Positions 56,101-64,000 of a stretch of DNA of 64,000 bases are shown piece after piece. The translations under genes and the position numbers were made by a program. Under the pieces are notes generated by a model, which did no database searches, was not told the origin of the DNA, and was given only the letters and a program-made list of their open reading frames with translations. Source of the DNA: Bedellia somnulentella. Taxonomy: Eukaryota; Arthropoda; Insecta; Lepidoptera; Bedelliidae. Position 1 is the stretch's first letter. Every line of letters begins with the position of its first letter. The stretch is taken from NCBI GenBank assembly GCA_963576735.1, contig OY755189.1:5060622-5124621 (forward strand), read 5' to 3'.

Positions 56101-56838
56101 ATCTAATTCTTCATGCAAACCAGCTAATGCATAATTCTATATCTTATTTCAGCGCATCCAGGTCCGGAAATTGTAAATAATGGAGACTCTGGCAAAATTG
56201 AACAAGACCAGCATGGAAACCAAACAAAAGAAACACATGATCAACAAATTATCCTGCAAGGAGCAGCCAAAGAGAATTCAACCAATCAAAATGGTCAACA
56301 AGGTTCAAACCAACAGATAACCAATGATATGGTTAATAAGACTTTAGCACAGCTTGCAAATATGTTATTAGCAAGTCAAGCTAAGCAAGGTGTTATCCAA
56401 CAGAGTCAACAAGAAACTGGCCAAAATAGTAAGAGTGGATTTGACCAGCAGGGTAAGCAAGCCACTGACCAAGAGATAGACAACAGGGTCAACAAAATTT
56501 TAGCAGACATAGTCAATACATTGTATGCCATTCAGGGACCACAAGACTTAAACCAAAATGGACAGCAAAGTTCAAGTCAAAATGGCCAGAAATGCCTAAC
56601 TCAATCGGGGCAGCAAGGATCTAGCCAAAATAGTCGAAAAGGTTCTAGCCTACAGGATCAAGAAAACTCTGACCAAGAGATCGGCAACAGGTTAAAAGTA
56701 GCCTTAACAGAGATTATTAAAACGATTTTGACTAATCAAGATCTAGAAAGCTTAAGATCTGATAATCACAACGATAATGATAATCGTAACCATCGGCATG
56801 GACACAATTCAAGACACCATAGACATCGACATGATTAA
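53193..56838 (+). CDS. Secreted Gln-rich protein with three amphipathic modules and His-rich tail (MSFK gene 1)
   Basis: Three exons: 53193-53204 (MSFK), 55537-55576 (signal-peptide core VSFVLLLAIVGAL), 56153-56838. Donors GTAAGT and GTAAGA, acceptors CAACAG and TTATTTCAG; phases 0 and 1. Product 245 residues. A signal peptide is clear, with cleavage likely after ALA (residue 18). The mature part is rich in Gln, Asn, Ser and Gly. Three related 23-residue segments (71-93, 123-145, 191-213) share Q-I-x-N-x-[VL]-[NK]-x-x-L-A/T-x-[LI]; the second and third both begin DQEI. Residues 229-245 are His/Arg-rich (HRHGHNSRHHRHRHD) and could bind metal. There is one Cys (165). I do not recognise the family; silk, salivary, cuticle or immune secretion are all possible. 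Paralogue of the gene at 59290 by promoter, signal exon and phases. Confidence 0.8.
53271..53482 (+). repeat. Family A repeat in intron 1 of MSFK gene 1
   Basis: TACCCCTTTTTACCTACGGG to GGCCGTGAGTATATA; starts only 66 bases after exon 1. Confidence 0.7.
53695..53958 (+). mobile_element. tRNA-derived SINE (family C), interrupted by mariner
   Basis: tRNA-like head with A box TGGTCTTGCGG and B box GGTTCGATCCC at 53712-53757, followed by a body (GTGCTTCGGAGGGCACGT, CCGGCTACTATCACGG, GGCCAGCGTGGTGGACTAAG) common in lepidopteran SINEs. The 3' end is cut at the mariner insertion. Confidence 0.75.
53959..54730 (-). pseudogene. Truncated, mutated mariner transposase
   Basis: A left end CGAGGGGCATGCCAAACG starts after TA at 53957-53958. 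The minus strand reads a mariner catalytic domain of another lineage from the active element: ...TGNETWLYNYDPESKR, stop, ...QMVASFFCKTGHIATV, HHDNAAPHTSARTL, PYSPDLASFDFYLFP, then after a frameshift FRRMEKCIRAEGE. The first catalytic Asp is Asn, there is an in-frame TAG and a frameshift, and the N-terminal half and other TIR are missing. Confidence 0.85.
55007..55242 (+). repeat. Family A repeat in intron 1 of MSFK gene 1
   Basis: GTAGTGTCGGCTTAG to GTCGTGAGTATATGTATAC. Confidence 0.8.
55243..55500 (-). mobile_element. Family L LINE 3' end
   Basis: Reverse copy of about 258 bases abutting a forward family A copy (55007-55242); the two tails meet head to head. In intron 1 of MSFK gene 1. Confidence 0.6.
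55762..55909. repeat. Long imperfect hairpin in intron 2 of MSFK gene 1
   Basis: Two arms of about 60 bases (GTAGCACGAGGCGTGTGAGA... and ...CTCACAAGCCTCATGCTAC, AATCTGTCAG against CTGACAGATT) with a loop near TTGTATGAGC. Could be a MITE or a miRNA-like hairpin; no target duplication checked. Confidence 0.65.
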
Positions 56839-57409
56839 CTCTGTTTTGGGCACGGTATAATTATTAACTAAAAAAATATAAATAACAAAAGCAGTGTAAT
56901 ATATTCTCGAGACATACCTTTCATATACTTAAGAAAGACGGTTGTGTGTTCCAGGAATGCTGCATCATGTTTTGCTAATATATATTATTGACTAAATATT
57001 TACGACTTTTAATCTCCCAAAAAGAGATACTTAAGCAAAGCTTTAAAATTATAAACTACTTAATGAGTAAAAAAAAATATTATAAATTTAAAGATAAAAT
57101 AACACTAATAATAAATGGTATTTTATTCCACCTTTGATACACTAACTTTTTTTATAATATTCTGTTTTCCTCACAGCATTAATACCCAATAGAAACCCTC
57201 GATCGCGGCTTTTTACGATCCTGATAGATGTCGCAAGCTTCGGTTGTAGAAATTAATATTGATTATATATGCTTATAAATTTTTCATAACTTTAGCACAC
57301 GGCTTTTTAATTTTCATAGTGTGTCTTAAGAGGCAAAAAAGAGATCTGTTATTTTTTATGATAAACAGGCGATATCGTTTGTAAATTGAATGTCCGAAGA
57401 TGAGGAACG

Positions 57410-57482
57410 TACAAAATGGCGATCGATAGTATCTGCCTACCTCAATGGGAATTAATGGCGGGAGTATATGTATGTATGTAAT
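57410..57482 (+). mobile_element. Family L terminal fragment
   Basis: AAATGGCGATCGATAGTATC to GAGTATATGTATGTATGTA. Confidence 0.5.
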
Positions 57483-57899
57483 GTATGTTCTATAACATTC
57501 TGGCTATCTACATAATAAACTCAAAGAAAAAACTTCATTGGTAGCAACTAAAGATGTTAATTCGTATCTATACCAGACAATTAACAATAGTATAATGTTC
57601 CTTGACGACAAAAACGTGTTTTCATTTCGTCTTTCCCTCCCTCTCTCTCTTAACCAGAAGCTGAGATGGAAACCAGAGAACTTGTTGAAGGTCAATGATC
57701 CGCTTAATTTTAATGGTCCAGCTTTGTTATCAGTTTTATTTTGTGTGCAAACAAATTTATGAATACAACAACACTTCGATGCTTATACATGGTGTAACAT
57801 CACGAATATTATGCAGTTACGAATCGGCCCGATTTTGATCATAATATTTGTGTTTAGTAATATTTTTATATTTATGCTTAGTTAAAAAAAAGGTAGTAT

Positions 57900-58045
57900 T
57901 TTCCAAAAGTGGTACTCAGAGCTTCAAAATCACAAATTACTTAGCCATTTTAGAAGTTGAGAGTGGAAAGATTTTTGGTGGTGATCCAAAAGCTTCATCC
58001 CGCGGAAATGAGAGTGTTAGTGCTATTTGAAGCCGACACCACAGA
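57900..58045 (-). repeat. Family A repeat, old
   Basis: Reverse pieces only: AGCTTCAAAATCACAAATTA and GCTATTTGAAGCCGACACC. Confidence 0.4.
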
Positions 58046-58159
58046 ATTATTTTAATTATTTTTAGACGTTACTAAGGCAAAATATTCATTTTTGTGAACC
58101 TCTTGCGTCACTGCAAGTTCTAAATCTTTTACCTTCTCGAACATAATGAATTCACTCAA

Positions 58160-58275
58160 AGATCAAACTTCCACGCGGTATATCCTCGAAGGGGTTGGCA
58201 GAGGTACCAATTCTTCTGAACATAACGTGACAGCGTCATCTGGTGTTCAGAGTACCCAGGTTTTTCTTAATACAC
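58160..58275 (-). mobile_element. SINE family B, 3' part
   Basis: Reverse: TATATCCTCGAAGGGGTTGG, GGTGTTCAGAGTACCC. Confidence 0.65.
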
Positions 58276-58696
58276 ACTTAATAAAACCAGTTATGTGATT
58301 TTAGAATGAATTCATTACAAACAAACTGTTCCCCTTTATAGTATTACTATAAAATTATTCAGATGAAGCTCTGTATTCATATAATATCAATAATGTTTTG
58401 TTTGTATGTCTGTGATCTTTAGATCAATCCTGATTTATTCTGCCTCGTGTGTTATTGGGTTTTTAATTAAAGGGTGTCGCGAATAATCTCAATTATTTAT
58501 TGAATATTATGACATAATGTTGCTGTAAATGAATATTTAGATTTAATGAAATGTTGACAGTGATTGTATTTTTTATTACTTGTCTAAACAAGGCCCTAAG
58601 GATCCTAAGGTCTCTTTGTCCCGAAAAATATCTTCCGTTGAACGCGCTAACCGACCAAACGATTTGATCTATTGCCATGATGTATACTTATTTTTT

Positions 58697-59055
58697 CATA
58701 TACATACTAACGGCTATAAATCCATAGAAGAGGTAGCTAGAGCTTCAGGAAAGAAATTCCTCAGACACATTTGGAAGTTGAGTGGGGAAAAGATTGTAAA
58801 ATAAAGGTTTTTGGTTATGGGTCTCCAACCGCATAGCCCATAAACAATTAGAATAGCGATACCCAATTTCAACCCGTGGGTGTTCGTAGGAGGCGACTAA
58901 GGGTATTGGGGGTTTTAAAGAAGTAAACACTTCTTAGCTTAGCTTAGCTAACACAAGTAAACACTTCTTTAAAAGCCCCAATACCCTTAGTCACCTCCTA
59001 CGAACACCCACGGGTTGATGAGGTATCGCTATTCTAAGCCGACACCACGCAGCAC
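58697..59055. repeat. Family A copies in a foldback arrangement
   Basis: A reverse 3' part (58697-58840) is followed by a forward head (58845-58925) and a reverse head (58965-59055). The two heads form an inverted repeat around AAGTAAACACTTCTT direct repeats and an AGCTT run. Confidence 0.65.
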
Positions 59056-59229
59056 TTATGTTTTCCTGACATCTATTATTATTTACTTATCTCGTCAATA
59101 TTATATCATCCTTTACCAACAATTTCTCGGACCATCTTAGTCACCAGCGGAAAATACGAGCAGGTTATCTTATTAGCATAGTAATGTTGTGATGGGCGGA
59201 TCAAGAGGTCATTGCTTGAACTGATAATC

Positions 59230-59266
59230 TATATAAATACCACATCCCCTGAATCCTATACACAGT
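59230..59266 (+). promoter_or_regulatory. Core promoter of MSFK gene 2 (TATA and initiator)
   Basis: TATATAAAT at 59230-59238 and CACAGT at 59261-59266, spacing as in gene 1. GGTCATTGCTTGAACTGAT lies directly upstream at about 59208. The sequence from there to the ATG is clearly homologous to the gene 1 promoter. Confidence 0.7.
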
Positions 59267-59289
59267 TTCTGTGAAATACTAAACGCAAC

Positions 59290-61950
59290 ATGTCATTCAA
59301 AGTAAGTGAAATCATTTTTGAGCGGATTTTTATCGATTAATGCTCGTCAGTGTAAATGCGGGATACTTGTAAATACTGAACGTTTTGATTTTCGAGTAGT
59401 TATCTATAATTCCGTTTTACTAGCTTAATTGAGCGAAGTAAAATTAGCACACGTATATAAAATGAAATTTTTAAGCAAATTAACATTTAAACTTCCTGAG
59501 TTAAATGATGAGACTGAAATGTATAAAATTTGTTAAATATATTTAATGCAATGTTGTAAATTATTATAATATTATAACATAAAAGCTTTTTTTAAATAAT
59601 GTATATTTTAAAAGTAATATTATTTTAAGTCTCAATACAAACAGATTATGTAATCTACAAAATATTAATGATAAAATGATAAATGATTTACAAAACATGT
59701 TAAATCATTAAAGTTTGCGGGAGTAGAAAGATTCATAAAATGTATGACGTAAAATGCTTCGTTAAAATAAATCAGATACCAAACAGATTGCTGCTAGAAT
59801 ATAAGGATATGTAACTTTGATATAGTAACGAATCTAAGCTTAGAAAGAAATATTTTCCAATAAGTATAACTACGAAAGTTGGTTTAGATAGCTTTATAAT
59901 TTTTTTTAATCATTATCGCTAAAACAGTAAATTCAATATTAATTTTTTTGTTATGAAATTAAGCTGAAGCGTAGCCGTTTTGAATCTATAAAGTTCAAAT
60001 TTAAAAAATATATTTTATGTTAAGTGTGGTTTAGTCTGAAAATCTTTCTTAATAGTTTTTTCTTTAACAGGTAACAATTGTACTACTCATCGCTGTAGCC
60101 GGTGCTCTGGGTAAGTAACCAAATTATTAATAAATTCACGTTTCCTTTCTTCTCAGTGGAGGTTGAGGAACTGGACACAAAGACTCGTGGTAGATTATAC
60201 TATCAATAAATGTAACATTATTAGACTTTGTTGTGCATGAAACCTCATGTGGGGATTATTTTAATAAACAAATAATGTTTTATATTACAAATTAATCTAG
60301 GAAAGAATAATTTCGACCCGGGATGTCCCGGATTCCAGTCCTGCTGGTGTCGAAATTTTTCTTTCCTTGGTTGATTTGTAATATGTAACATTATTTTGTA
60401 AAAGTTAAGCGCACGGTTATTATACGATTGCTATCACATATGCATATCAACAAAGATCATCACTATGAATTTGTGAAATAGCACAAATCTTGTTTGCACA
60501 TTTAATTGTATTGTTTACCATGAATCTTTGTGTACAGCATAACACCAGTTTAAGTCCCGTATATTTAGCAAACTTATGACTTACCTACCAAAATAGTCAG
60601 ACTTTCAAAATTAGAAATTTCTCAGCCACTTTTGGAAGGTGAGTGAGGAAAAGTTTAAAAAGTAAATGCTTTACTAAAAGTTTAAAAATTGGTTTCCAAC
60701 CGCATAGCCCAAAAATCACTTAAATAGCTTCAATATAGTTTGAAAGTTGTTGATATAGGTTCACATTCACGTAAAATGTATTCTAAGCTTTGCATGATAA
60801 TAATGATTTAATAAAAAAAAAGTTATATTAATAATAAGATAATGGACGAAGTTGGCATTAGTTTAAATAATGGCTATGTTGGATGTGTAAAAAAAATATA
60901 ACTTTCGAATGTTATCTTAAACTGCAGCTTTCATTTTATCATTTCATCAAATTCATTTATTAAAACATTTTTTTAATATTGCCTAGAAACAAGGCTTATT
61001 TCTGGTTTGATGAGTCGACTAACAGGTTTGAGCACAACATACAACATAACATAATAGGTCAACCTTTTTATAAATAAAGTGCGGCTATCAAATGCAAATC
61101 ACCAAAACAAAGTGGAATAAACCAAATCATGCATTATTTATATCATATATTTAAAAAAAAAGAACTTCAAAGATGAACTAAAATGGAGAATACTCTGTAT
61201 TATACCAGATATTTTGCTTTCTCACGTCTTTTAGAACCGTAGCTAAATATATGTCTATGTATTTTTTAAATATCACTAAGATTGACGAAAAATTATGACA
61301 ATGGCACTTTGGAATCATAAATATCTGTTACTTCTTCAATTTGTGAGACGAAGAGATGGCTTAAAACTGAATTGGAGCTTTAAGTGGAGATCTATCGCCA
61401 GCCATCCTTTATTTTATAATTTCTTCCCCGATTCTTCATTTCCCGACTCAACTTCAGAAGACTGGTGACAAATTGCCAGTTAAAAAAACAACAAAGTCTT
61501 TGTAATAGGTTCTAGTAAGAAACCCCAAAAACTCTGTTTCTTTAACACGCCTCCACACAAGTAACAATATTGACTAGTTCTTATCTTTAGTGACACAGTA
61601 ATTTACACACTTATTTATCTAAACTTTATAAATTTCTTTCAGCGTACCCAGGCTACGGTGGTGGTCATAATGAAGGCTACGAGCATGGTCAGCATGGAAA
61701 TCTAGGTCAAGGAGGCCATGGCCAACAAGGATTCCATCAAGGTGGCCAGCAAGGATTTGGTCAACAAGGTCAACAAGGTTTTGGTCAACATGGTCAACAA
61801 GGTTTTGGCCAACATGGCCAGCAAGGATTTGGTCAACATGGTCAACATGGTCAGCAAGGTTTTGGCCAACAAGGACATGGTCAGCAAGGTTTTGGCCAAC
61901 AGGGACATGGCCAACATGGTTATGGTCACGGAAAATCAGAGGAATACTAG
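59290..61950 (+). CDS. Secreted Gly/Gln/His repeat protein (MSFK gene 2)
   Basis: Three exons: 59290-59301 (MSFK), 60071-60110 ([13 protein letters not shown]), 61643-61950. Donors GTAAGT both times; acceptors TTTAACAG and TTTCTTTCAG; phases 0 and 1, as in gene 1. Product 119 residues: signal peptide ending ALA (18), then [19 protein letters not shown] and an array of [17 protein letters not shown] units to residue about 110, ending [10 protein letters not shown]. The array is built from near-identical 24-base units such as GGTCAACAAGGTTTTGG. No Cys, no charged core. Such low-complexity secreted proteins occur among silk, cuticle and glue components (inference). AATAAA overlaps just after the TAG at 61953. 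Confidence 0.8.
60297..60370. repeat. Short palindromic remnant of the tRNA-like repeat
   Basis: GGAAAGAATAATTTCGACCC and GTGTCGAAATTTTTCTTTCC in inverted orientation with 20-odd bases between. In intron 2 of MSFK gene 2. Confidence 0.5.
60600..60745 (-). repeat. Family A repeat, old, in intron 2 of MSFK gene 2
   Basis: TCTCAGCCACTTTTGGAAGG and TTTCCAACCGCATAGCCC in reverse sense; ends lost. Confidence 0.45.
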
Positions 61951-61952
61951 TA

Positions 61953-61958
61953 AATAAA
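61953..61958 (+). terminator. Poly(A) signal of MSFK gene 2
   Basis: AATAAA starts three bases after the stop codon, an unusually close position; the cleavage site would leave a 3' UTR of only some 20-30 bases. Other downstream signals are possible. Confidence 0.4.
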
Positions 61959-62062
61959 AATTATACATAAAACTCCTCTTTTTCTTCAACCTCAATCATT
62001 TATATTCACGCCGTTTGTTGTCATTGGCAAAAAATATTTCACGCAATTTATTTTTAAAAGTG

Positions 62063-62088
62063 GTGTAGTGTCGGCTTAGAATAGCACT
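62063..62088 (+). repeat. Family A head fragment
   Basis: GTGTAGTGTCGGCTTAGAAT, then unrelated sequence. Confidence 0.5.
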
Positions 62089-62720
62089 GTTGTGTCACCG
62101 GACAATGTCGGACTCAGTCTGTGTATAGAAATATCAATATCCGATAAGATATTGATTGATAGAAAATATAAGAGACTCAAGTAACAAGACAAAATCTCCA
62201 TATGTATCACTACGCTTAACTTTAATTTAACTTGTCCAAGTAAATTTTAATATCCGTTTCAGTTTAACAATGCAGAATTTAATATAGCTCCTTGCATTGT
62301 TCTCTCGCTATTCAACTGTCACTATTTCACTTCCACATCGTCGGATAAAGTAAAATGATTTCATCGCTTTCATATTACATGTGGAAAGAAAGAGATAACA
62401 ATAGTTAGTGATAGCGTTTCAGTATTTTTACTTTTAACGAAATACGGGACACATGTCCAGCTCAGGAATCTAATATTCAGGACAACTGTCAGTAGAAGGT
62501 GCCGCCGCCGTCAATTCCATTTGTTTTTTTTTTTATTTGTGTTCACCAGTGTGGAACGAATATGCATTTTCGAATAGATTTAAAATTTCTCTGCTTTTAT
62601 ATGCATACTACTTTTTATGACTATATTTCCTAGGAGTTTACATTCGCTACACAACTTATTTTAACACATTTTAATCATAATGATATCTGATTGATCTCCT
62701 GGTCGAAGATCGATCAGTGT
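62089..62720. other. Intergenic, no feature seen
   Basis: AT-rich with a T run at 62526-62536. No third MSFK-type promoter or exon was found here. Confidence 0.4.
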
Positions 62721-62726
62721 TTACAA

Positions 62727-62840
62727 CATACATATACTAACGGCTATAAGTCCCTTCAACGGGTAGCCAGAGCTAGGGAATTAGAAATTCCTCAGCCACT
62801 TTTGGAAGTTGCGTGGGGAAAAGATGGTAAAATAAAGGTT
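62727..62840 (-). repeat. Family A 3' part
   Basis: Reverse, ACATACATATACTAACGGC to AAAATAAAGGTT, then broken off. Confidence 0.7.
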
Positions 62841-63410
62841 CCAAATCCGAGTAAATTCATTAAAGTTATGTTGGAGAAGTTCAAAGTACCTATTTTGGCC
62901 TGTATCACATGTGAATGCACTGTGCATTCAAGCAAGCTTACGACATCGCCAGGAAGAAAAAGTTAGTGATAACAATTTCTATGCGGTAAGTACCTATTTT
63001 AAATCAATCACAAAGTTAAGACTATCGTAATCCGTAAAGTAATTAATACAGTATCAAGTTAATCAAAAGTAGTTGTGTCAATTTGTGATCTGAGTTTCAA
63101 CCCCAATTTCATAATCGATATAAACCGGAGAAGGTATAGTTTTCGCCCTGACAGTTTAACTTCACACTTTCTAGTCCTTATTCGGGTTATATAGTTTAGA
63201 AACTTGTTTTTATTACGATATATTTTGTTGTGGTCCTGTTAAAAATATATATTCTACAAGTTTATACTTCAATAACTAAGTGCTTTGTTACCTAATTTCA
63301 TGACCACAGAATATAAAAATTGTGTAGCGTAGATGCTTTGGAAATAGCAATTTTCGGGAAACTTTTGTGTAATAATCAAGATTTAAAATATTCGTTGGTT
63401 AATCCCGATT

Positions 63411-63790
63411 ATCTATATCTATACTAATATTATAAAGCTGAAGAGTTTGTTTGTTTGAACGCTAGGATCTCAGGAACTACCCAATCCAATTGAAAAATTC
63501 TTTTTGTGTTGGATAGTCCATTTATTGAGGAAGGTTTTAGGCTATATATCATCACGCTGCAACCAACAGGAGCAAACTATCAGCGAATAATGTTGCAAAA
63601 ACGGGGATAATTATTCATACTAAGGCTTCCGTTGTGTGCGCTGCGTAAAAGGCTTAAGTTACCCAAAAAAAATGTATTAAAGAATTATTTCTCTTTAAAT
63701 GATCTAAAAAAATGCCCGCGACAGTATATGTCTAACTTTTTAAGTTTCACTTACTATAACCATTTTTATGGTAAATAAATTTGGTCGAAT
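63411..63790 (+). mobile_element. Lep1-like Helitron, 5' part
   Basis: Starts TCTATACTAATATTATAAAG, then GTTTGTTTGAACGC, GGCTATATATCATCACGCTG and CCGCGACAGTATATGTC-like text. 3' end not recognised. Very widespread lepidopteran repeat. Confidence 0.6.
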
Positions 63791-63934
63791 TTAATGCATA
63801 ATTGCCATAATGTTTTATCAACATAATATTAATCTTTATACAAATGAATATGTTGTTGATTGAGAGTATTTAATTGAGAACTTTAAATAAACATCTTAGA
63901 AGATAATACTTTTAAATTACTCCATAACAAAATT

Positions 63935-64000
63935 TACACGCGTGCATGAAGCGCAAGACAAGACGCTGCGCTGGCCGGCCACCTGCAGCACCGCAGGTCA
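63935..64000. other. GC-rich edge, possible start of an exon
   Basis: Abrupt GC-rich stretch (CTGCGCTGGCCGGCCACCTG) in AT-rich DNA. Open frames exist on both strands; cut by the window end, so strand and identity cannot be settled. Confidence 0.25.

Larger units (their letters stand above)
56839..59200. other. Spacer between the MSFK genes
   Basis: Family L and A remnants and a family B fragment; 57500-57890 and 58280-58690 show nothing recognisable. Confidence 0.5.

Noticed and set aside
1..64000. CRISPR arrays, operons, phage or plasmid functions
   Set aside because: Spliced eukaryotic genes and insect retroposons; interspersed repeats are irregularly spaced and of retroposon type.

Overview
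This window is insect nuclear DNA and most likely comes from a moth or butterfly. It is AT-rich and intron-rich. It is packed with short retroposons, Lep1/Helitron-like elements and 3' ends of non-LTR retrotransposons, and its promoters have the insect TATA plus TCAGT-type initiator arrangement. No bacterial or viral organisation is seen.

Three host genes can be supported. (1) The 3' part of a receptor-type protein tyrosine phosphatase, most like insect Ptp99A, lies on the minus strand from 38134 down to about 6000. I could join 14 exons by hand with matching phases. They encode the juxtamembrane region, PTP domain D1, and PTP domain D2 (616 residues up to an in-frame TGA at 7899-7901). The same frame then stays open for another 630 codons, down to 6006. 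This acidic, serine/arginine-rich tail must be reached by stop-codon readthrough, by removal of an 84-nt intron that contains the stop, or not at all. Both PTP domains lack usual catalytic residues. (2) and (3) Two tandem plus-strand genes, 53193-56838 and 59290-61950, share promoter, first exon (MSFK), signal-peptide exon and intron phases. Their secreted products are very different: one has three copies of an amphipathic module and a His-rich tail, the other is a Gly/Gln/His-rich GQQGFGQ repeat. They may lie inside a further upstream intron of Ptp99A, whose extracellular and membrane exons are not in view.

Mobile DNA fills much of the rest. At 1922-3212 is a complete mariner with perfect 27-bp inverted repeats, TA target duplication and an intact D,D34D transposase. 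A different, dead mariner (53959 to about 54730) sits in a tRNA-derived SINE. A SINE-like family of about 250 bp (family A here) occurs around 40 times, roughly one per 1.6 kb. Its 3' end matches that of a non-LTR retrotransposon whose truncated 3' ends are also scattered through the window, which suggests a SINE/LINE partnership. Other elements are a tRNA-derived SINE family (B), a repeat carrying a tRNA-like cloverleaf, a tandem pair of 670-bp poly(A)-ended GC-rich units at 17352-18690, a 1.5-kb inverted-repeat element with a Cys-rich ORF at 35463-36937, a 160-bp near-perfect palindrome next to a PIF1/Helitron helicase fragment at 31186-32195, and several Helitron-like copies.

Layout: 1-5600, intergenic with mariner and repeats; 5600-38134, Ptp99A 3' half with repeat-filled introns; 38135-53100, repeat-rich DNA, upstream intron or intergenic; 53128-61960, the secreted gene pair; 61960-64000, repeats and a GC-rich edge that may be another exon.
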